Assembly (NCBI GenBank): GCA_021789355.1 | Contig: JAJYJR010000220.1 | Span: 1-8,996 of the forward strand | DNA from: Chloroflexota bacterium | Lineage (GTDB): Bacteria; Chloroflexota; Limnocylindria; Limnocylindrales; CSP1-4 | Direction: 5' to 3' | DNA: 8,996 bases | Shown: in pieces, positions 4,968 to 8,996 of the stretch | How positions within the stretch are numbered: position 1 is the first letter of the stretch | Layout of the letters: each line of letters opens with the position of its first letter | The notes under the pieces: generated by a model | What the model was told of the DNA's origin: nothing | Databases searched by the model: none | Seen by the model: the letters and a program-made list of their open reading frames with translations, nothing else | Position numbers and translations under genes: made by a program

Positions 4968-7802
4968 GTGCCACCGCTCAACGGTCGACCGAGCATCTTC
5001 GCGCCCGGGGGCCGCGTGGGCGCGCCGTCGGGCAGGGCGATCGTGCTCGTCTACGTCGTCTGCGCGGCGCTCTGGATCGCGCTGAGCGACCAGGTCGCGG
5101 GCCTGCTGTTCCCGGACCCGAGTGTCCGGACCGCGGTGGAGACGCTCAAGGGCTCGGCCTTCGTGGCGGTGACCGGCCTGCTGCTGGCCATCATGCTCCA
5201 CCGCCATGACGCGCTCCGGGCGAGACAGGCGGGCGAACTGGAGACCCGGGAACGCCGCCTCCGGCTGCTCGCCGAGCACGTCCAGGACGTCATCTTCCGG
5301 TACGCGCTCGAGCCCGCTCCCGCCTTCGAGTACGTGAGCCCGGCGATCGAGCGGGTGCTCGGGTATCCGCCCGAGGCGTTCCACGCGGATCCCGGGCTCC
5401 TCGCCCGCGTGGTCCATCCGGACGACCTGCCGTTGCTGGACCCGATCTCCGGCACCTGGCGCGAGACCCGGCCGATGGTCCTGCGCGCGCGCCATGCCGA
5501 CGGACACTGGGTCTGGCTCGAGCAGCGCAGCACGCCGGTCATGGACGCACACGGAGAGTACCTGGCGCTCGAGGGGGTGGCTCGCGACGTCACCGAGCAG
5601 CGCGCGGTCGAGGCGGCCCTGGCCCGCCTGATACGGGTGCAGCGGACACTCAGCGCGGCCAACCAGGCCCTCGTGCGGGCTGAACGCGAGCCCGAGTTTC
5701 TCGAGGCCATCTGCCGGGCCGTCGTCGACCCGGGCGGCTTCCGCGACGCATGGGTGGGGTACCGCACGGACGACTCGGCGGGGTCGATCCGTCCGGCGGC
5801 CCGGGCCGGAAGGGACGGCGGCTACCTCGACGCCATCGCCCTCAGCTGGCACCTCGATGGCCAGGGGGGCGGGGGGCCGGCGGGCGTCTCCATCCGGGAG
5901 GGCCGGACGGTGGTGAGCCACGACGTGGCGTCCGATCCCACGCTCGCCTGGCGCGCCGAGACGCTCGCGCGCGGCTACCGCTCGCTCGCGGCGCTGCCCC
6001 TTCGCAGCGGCGAGGCGGTCTTCGGCACCCTGGTCATCTACGCCGCCGAGCCCGACGCCTTCGGCACCGATGAGGTCGCGGTGCTCGAGGAGCTGGCGGC
6101 CGACCTCGCCTACGGCGTCGAGACGCTGCGGGCACGTGCCGGCGCCGCGGCGGCCGAGGCCGAACGCCTGCGGCTGGCGACCGTGATCGAGCAGTCGACC
6201 GAATCGGTCCTCATGACCGACGTGACCGGGGCCATCGAGTACGTCAATCCCGCCTTCGAGCGGGTCACCGGCTACTCGCGTGCCGAGGTGATCGGCCGGA
6301 ATCCGCGGCTGCTCCAGAGCGGGGCGCAGTCGCCCGCCTTCTACGCGGCGATGTGGCAGACCCTCACCGCCGGACGTTCCTGGGAGGGCGACCTCGTCAA
6401 CCGCCGCAAGGACGGCTCGCTCATCACCGAGGAGGCCACGATCTCTCCCGTCTGCAGCCCCACGGGCGCCACCTCTGGCTATGTGGCGGTGAAGCGGGAC
6501 GTAACGCGGGAGCGACAGGCCGAGGCCCGCGAGCAGGCACGTGCCCGGGAGCGCGCCCTGGTCGCACACGCGCTGGCCGCCCTTCACCCCCAGGCCACGC
6601 CCGAGGAGACCGCGGAGGCAGTGTGCCGGCAGATCGCCCAGCTCCCGGAGGCGACGTTGGCGCTGGTGCTCGCCTTCGATCCGGACGGGCGTGCCACGCC
6701 GCTCGGGGCGGCGGCTTCGAGTGGGCGACCCATCGACTGCCATCGCCTGCCCGAGGCGCGCACCCGCGAGCTGCGCTCGCGGTCCGTCGAGGGCCCGTGG
6801 GTGCAGGGATGGGTGAAGGAGCGCGGTCACCCCTTCAACCGCGCGTTCCACGAGCTGCACGTGCGCGCCCTCGGCTACGTCCCCCTGCGGATCGACCGCG
6901 ACGTCGTCGGGCTGCTCGAGGTAGGGTCGTCCGACCCGGAGGCGTCAGACCGCCTGACCGAGCGGCTGCCCGCTCTGGTGGAGTTCGCGGCGATCGCGAG
7001 CGCGGTCCTGGGGCCCTCGATCTCGTCGCGCGCCCAGCTCAGCCGGACCCGTGAGCGGATCCGGAACGTGGTCGAGCAGCGCGCGTTCCGGCCGGTCTTC
7101 CAACCGATCGTCGACCTCCCCAGCCTCGCCGTGATCGGCTACGAGGCGCTGACGCGGTTCGACGACGGCACGCCCCCGGACGAGCAGTTCCGGGAGGCGG
7201 CCGCGGTGGGGCTGGGCACCGAGCTGGAGATCGCCGCGCTGACCGCGGCGCTGCGGGCGGCCGTGGCGTTGCCCGCTCGCCCGTGGCTCAACGTGAACGT
7301 CTCGCCGGCGGTCATCGTGGCCGGTGAGCCGTTGCGCTCCATCGTCGCAAGCTACCCGGGACGGTTGGTGCTGGAGGTCACCGAACACCAGGCCATCAAC
7401 GACTACGCGGCGTTCCGCGCGGCGGTCGCGGCGCTCGGGATCGACGTGCAGGTCGCCGTCGACGACGCCGGGGCCGGCTTCGCGAGCCTGCGCCACATCC
7501 TGGAGCTTCGGCCGCAGATCGTGAAGATCGACCGCTCGCTGGTGGCCGGGATCGACACCGACCCGGCCCGCCAGTCCCTCCTCGCGGGGCTGCACCACTT
7601 CGCCGACGCCGTCGGCTGCAGTCTGATCGCCGAGGGGATCGAGACGGAGGGGGAGCTCGCGACGCTGGTGGCGCTTGACATCCACGGCGGCCAGGGCTAC
7701 CTGCTCGGCCGGCCGGTGCCGCTCGCGCCGGTCGGCGGCGGGACGCAAGCCTGGGGCTCCGGCCGTGCACCGGGAAGCGCCGCGCCCGTCCCGGTCGACT
7801 GA
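4968..7802 (+). CDS. Membrane-anchored PAS-GAF-PAS-GAF-EAL cyclic-di-GMP phosphodiesterase
   Basis: Predicted sensor that hydrolyses c-di-GMP to pGpG at the inner face of the membrane (944 residues). Order: two TM helices (about 24-47 and 62-78) with a short external loop; PAS-PAC 1 (about 97-213, HPDD and DGHWVWLEQRSTPV); GAF 1 (about 225-390); PAS 2 (about 402-515, YVNPAFERVTGYSRAEVIGRN and NRRKDGSLITEE); GAF-like 2 (about 530-683); EAL (about 695-920). The EAL residues needed for activity all appear present by family alignment: E726 (EAL), N777 (NVSP), E803 and E806 (LEVTE), D832 and D833 (VDDAGAG), K853 (KIDRS), E889 and E892 (AEGIE), Q909. No GGDEF domain is present, so it should degrade, not make, c-di-GMP. 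GTG 4968 is the first start after the in-frame TGA at 4941; no Shine-Dalgarno is seen, so the true start could be slightly downstream. The last 25 residues are low-complexity. The signal sensed is unknown. Confidence 0.9.
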   Translation: MPPLNGRPSIFAPGGRVGAPSGRAIVLVYVVCAALWIALSDQVAGLLFPDPSVRTAVETLKGSAFVAVTGLLLAIMLHRHDALRARQAGELETRERRLRLLAEHVQDVIFRYALEPAPAFEYVSPAIERVLGYPPEAFHADPGLLARVVHPDDLPLLDPISGTWRETRPMVLRARHADGHWVWLEQRSTPVMDAHGEYLALEGVARDVTEQRAVEAALARLIRVQRTLSAANQALVRAEREPEFLEAICRAVVDPGGFRDAWVGYRTDDSAGSIRPAARAGRDGGYLDAIALSWHLDGQGGGGPAGVSIREGRTVVSHDVASDPTLAWRAETLARGYRSLAALPLRSGEAVFGTLVIYAAEPDAFGTDEVAVLEELAADLAYGVETLRARAGAAAAEAERLRLATVIEQSTESVLMTDVTGAIEYVNPAFERVTGYSRAEVIGRNPRLLQSGAQSPAFYAAMWQTLTAGRSWEGDLVNRRKDGSLITEEATISPVCSPTGATSGYVAVKRDVTRERQAEAREQARARERALVAHALAALHPQATPEETAEAVCRQIAQLPEATLALVLAFDPDGRATPLGAAASSGRPIDCHRLPEARTRELRSRSVEGPWVQGWVKERGHPFNRAFHELHVRALGYVPLRIDRDVVGLLEVGSSDPEASDRLTERLPALVEFAAIASAVLGPSISSRAQLSRTRERIRNVVEQRAFRPVFQPIVDLPSLAVIGYEALTRFDDGTPPDEQFREAAAVGLGTELEIAALTAALRAAVALPARPWLNVNVSPAVIVAGEPLRSIVASYPGRLVLEVTEHQAINDYAAFRAAVAALGIDVQVAVDDAGAGFASLRHILELRPQIVKIDRSLVAGIDTDPARQSLLAGLHHFADAVGCSLIAEGIETEGELATLVALDIHGGQGYLLGRPVPLAPVGGGTQAWGSGRAPGSAAPVPVD

Positions 7803-8014
7803 CCCGCTGAGGAGGTGGTGAGCCGCGCCGGACACAACTCGAACTGCCCGCAAGGTGCGATCCGCAGGACACTCGCACTACCGCGGCGCACCCGCCGATG
7901 ATCTGGTCGGGGCGAATGGAGTGGCGACGACAGTAACCATCTCATCGCCGGTTCGCCGACCTCGCTGGCGCACGTCGGCCTGATCGGCCGCGATGCCACA
8001 GTTATGCTGCCCGC
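7803..8014. other. Intergenic gap before the zinc-ribbon gene
   Basis: This 212-bp gap has no convincing gene. It contains a GGAGG (7811-7815) with a 27-codon GTG frame behind it (7818-7901, only 2 nt spacing), judged not real. It also has GTGCGA/TCGCAC arms (7855-7860 with 7873-7878) and a 15-bp dyad, CGGCC-TGATC-GGCCG (7976-7990), that overlaps the expected -35 of the next gene. No attachment-site repeat was found. No U-tract terminator follows the EAL gene. Confidence 0.4.
8003..8008 (+). promoter_or_regulatory. -10 element for a leaderless zinc-ribbon gene
   Basis: TATGCT followed by 6 nt and ATG 8015 repeats the geometry in front of the malic enzyme gene. The region where a -35 would fall (about 7980-7985, CTGATC) lies inside the CGGCC/GGCCG dyad, so a repressor could act there. 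Confidence 0.5.
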
Positions 8015-8644
8015 ATGAACCCCGAATCCATCCCCACGAGCGACAGCGGCGTCACCTGCGACGGCTGCGGCTGGCCCATGCCAGCGACCGAGCGCGGTCC
8101 GCTTGATGCCCGTGAGCCTTGCCCCCATTGCGGCTCGTTGCTTCGCGCGAGCGTGGTCAGCGCGGCCGACAGCCTGCCGGCGTTGCGCAGCAGTCTGGGC
8201 CTGAAGCTGCGCCGCGCGGGATCCCGTAGGGTCGTCCAGCAGCAGTTCGTCGGTGCCTCACGGAGCGCTGATGGCTCGTGGGTGGAGAAGGCCACTCTCC
8301 AGGACCACGAGTCCGGCAGATACCTCGAACACTTGGTCGGCCCCCACGGGACAGTGATCCATCATGACGAGGGACCGCTGTCGGAACACAAGGGCCACGG
8401 ATCCGACAAACCTGAGCTCCGCACTGCGCGCGAGGGCGCGAAGCAGGCGCGAACCGAGGCTGACCGGGTCAGGGCGGACCAACTGACGTGGAGGCGAGGG
8501 CGGGGATACGCACTGGCGCACGATTCTCAGAGTGTCCCCCCGGCGGCTACGAAGGCATCGCGGACGACCGTGACCATGTCCTTGCCAACCGCGAGGGCAT
8601 CGTACGCGTTATCCCTTGCCATCTGTCCGGTGCTACGCGCTTGA
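8015..8644 (+). CDS. Small zinc-ribbon protein of unknown function
   Basis: I do not recognise a named family. The N-terminus carries two Cys knuckles, C15-x2-C18 (CDGC) and C36-x2-C39 (CPHC), 17 residues apart, typical of a zinc ribbon. A central section (about 75-130) reads VVQQQFVGASRSADGSW, then YLEHLVGPHGTVIHHDEGPL and SEHKGHGSDKPEL. It is rich in His and acidic residues and looks like a compact beta-rich unit. A basic, charged stretch follows (133-165). The last 39 residues (171-209) overlap the convergent gene at 8527-8967, so the C-terminus may be read-through of an older, earlier stop. Codons are less G/C-biased at third positions than in carA or the malic enzyme gene, hinting at a different origin. 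The ATG is supported by TATGCT 6 nt upstream. No signal peptide or TM segment is seen. Confidence 0.65.
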   Translation: MNPESIPTSDSGVTCDGCGWPMPATERGPLDAREPCPHCGSLLRASVVSAADSLPALRSSLGLKLRRAGSRRVVQQQFVGASRSADGSWVEKATLQDHESGRYLEHLVGPHGTVIHHDEGPLSEHKGHGSDKPELRTAREGAKQARTEADRVRADQLTWRRGRGYALAHDSQSVPPAATKASRTTVTMSLPTARASYALSLAICPVLRA

Positions 8645-8967
8645 CGCAGCGCCGGTACGGTCCCCCGCGCCTTCCACGCATAGCCGCGACGCGACGGAAA
8701 CATCCTGACAAGGCCCGAGCCGTCGTCCCAGCTGACGGGCGCGACCACGATGAGCCCATGGGCGATGTGATCGCGCGCCCACCGCATCGCGAGGACAGGG
8801 GGCTCCATGCCTCGTCCGTTGGCCTCGGCGAACGCACACAGCCAGAACAGCGTCTCCCCGAGGTCCACGAATACATCATCCGGCGGGCCCTGCGTGGCGA
8901 TTGCTTCGAGACGGCGGAAAGCAGCCAGGAATGCGGCGGCCAGGCGATCTGAGCCGATCGAGCTCAT
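8527..8967 (-). CDS. Small HEPN-like protein, function unknown
   Basis: A 146-residue protein. Predicted helices are at about 6-26, 33-50 and 56-72. The third carries R65-D-H-I-A-H70-G, matching the R-x4-H motif that HEPN-domain RNases and toxins use (often RNxxxH; here Asp follows the Arg). The later part (GYAWKARGTVP, then ARDNAYDALAVGKDMVTVVRDAF) resembles, from memory, small actinobacterial proteins with a RYARNRxxH motif and an aromatic WRW segment; this was not checked by search. The start is backed by TAACCT 7 nt upstream. It converges on and overlaps the zinc-ribbon gene by 118 bp. No partner antitoxin is visible, though the window ends 29 bp upstream. The minus strand is preferred over the opposite-strand frame because its residue order is more protein-like. 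Confidence 0.6.
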   Translation of the reverse strand: MSSIGSDRLAAAFLAAFRRLEAIATQGPPDDVFVDLGETLFWLCAFAEANGRGMEPPVLAMRWARDHIAHGLIVVAPVSWDDGSGLVRMFPSRRGYAWKARGTVPALRQARSTGQMARDNAYDALAVGKDMVTVVRDAFVAAGGTL

Positions 8968-8974
8968 GTGGGCG

Positions 8975-8980
8975 AGGTTA
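8975..8980 (-). promoter_or_regulatory. -10 element for a leaderless HEPN-like gene
   Basis: TAACCT on the minus strand (8980-8975) fits TANNNT, and 7 nt later comes ATG at 8967. This is the same arrangement as the plus-strand starts at 3049 and 8015, and it supports both the strand and the start codon. The -35 region lies beyond or at the window edge. Confidence 0.4.
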
Positions 8981-8996
8981 CATGGGACGGTGAAAG

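Noticed and set aside
4734..6860. 708-codon minus-strand ORF opposite the EAL gene
   Set aside because: Antisense shadow with low-complexity Arg/Gly/Asp content; the plus-strand frame has full PAS, GAF and EAL motifs.
7818..7901. 27-codon GTG ORF behind a GGAGG just after the EAL stop
   Set aside because: The spacing between GGAGG and GTG is only 2 nt, the peptide is Arg-rich and featureless, and other genes here do not use Shine-Dalgarno sites.
7697..8128. 143-codon minus-strand ORF spanning the EAL gene end and the zinc-ribbon gene start, containing SSAGQSTGTG, which recalls peptides read from tRNA genes
   Set aside because: No tRNA-like arms or GGTTCGAATCC T-loop sequence lies there, and it overlaps two better-supported genes; the resemblance is coincidental.
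8488..8952. 154-codon plus-strand ORF opposite the HEPN-like gene
   Set aside because: It has less protein-like composition and no promoter hexamer at its start, whereas the minus-strand gene has a TAACCT-7 nt-ATG start and plausible helices.
1..8996. tRNA or rRNA genes, CRISPR arrays, insertion sequences, attachment-site repeats
   Set aside because: Reading both strands showed no tRNA T-loop signatures, no regularly spaced repeats, no transposase motifs and no long direct repeats.

Overview
This is a GC-rich window (codon third positions mostly G or C) carrying five protein-coding genes. Codon use, starts without Shine-Dalgarno sequences and repeated TANNNT hexamers 6-7 nt before start codons suggest a high-GC, leaderless-transcript lineage such as Actinomycetota or Chloroflexota. 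The sequence alone does not decide which.

Layout. Positions 1-2613, minus strand: carA and carB, joined by a 4-nt GTGA stop/start overlap, encode the two subunits of carbamoyl-phosphate synthase; carB runs off the left edge. Positions 2614-3048: a 435-bp divergent control region unusually rich in symmetric sequence. It holds a hairpin just before carA, GC-rich palindromes, a 44-nt imperfect inverted repeat and a duplicated GYATGATYATGC plus CACGTGCA module. Positions 3049-4776, plus strand: an NAD-type malic enzyme. Positions 4968-7802, plus strand: a membrane-anchored c-di-GMP phosphodiesterase (two TM segments, then PAS-GAF-PAS-GAF-EAL) with no GGDEF domain. Its start is preceded by an in-frame four-codon mini-ORF and a dyad centred on the putative -10. 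Positions 8015-8644, plus strand: a small zinc-ribbon protein with less GC-biased codons. Positions 8527-8967, minus strand: a small convergent HEPN-like protein overlapping the zinc-ribbon gene by 118 bp.

How the genes relate. carAB is one operon supplying carbamoyl phosphate for pyrimidines and arginine. The malic enzyme links malate to pyruvate and faces carAB across the shared control region, so the two units could be co-regulated. The EAL gene is a stand-alone signalling gene. The right end (from about 7803) looks like accessory DNA with two uncharacterised genes. No tRNA, rRNA, CRISPR array, insertion sequence or U-tract terminator was seen.

The points most worth checking are the architecture of the carA/malic enzyme control region, the shared promoter-start geometry, the EAL mini-ORF, the divergent carB segment near the window edge, and the HEPN-like/zinc-ribbon convergent overlap.
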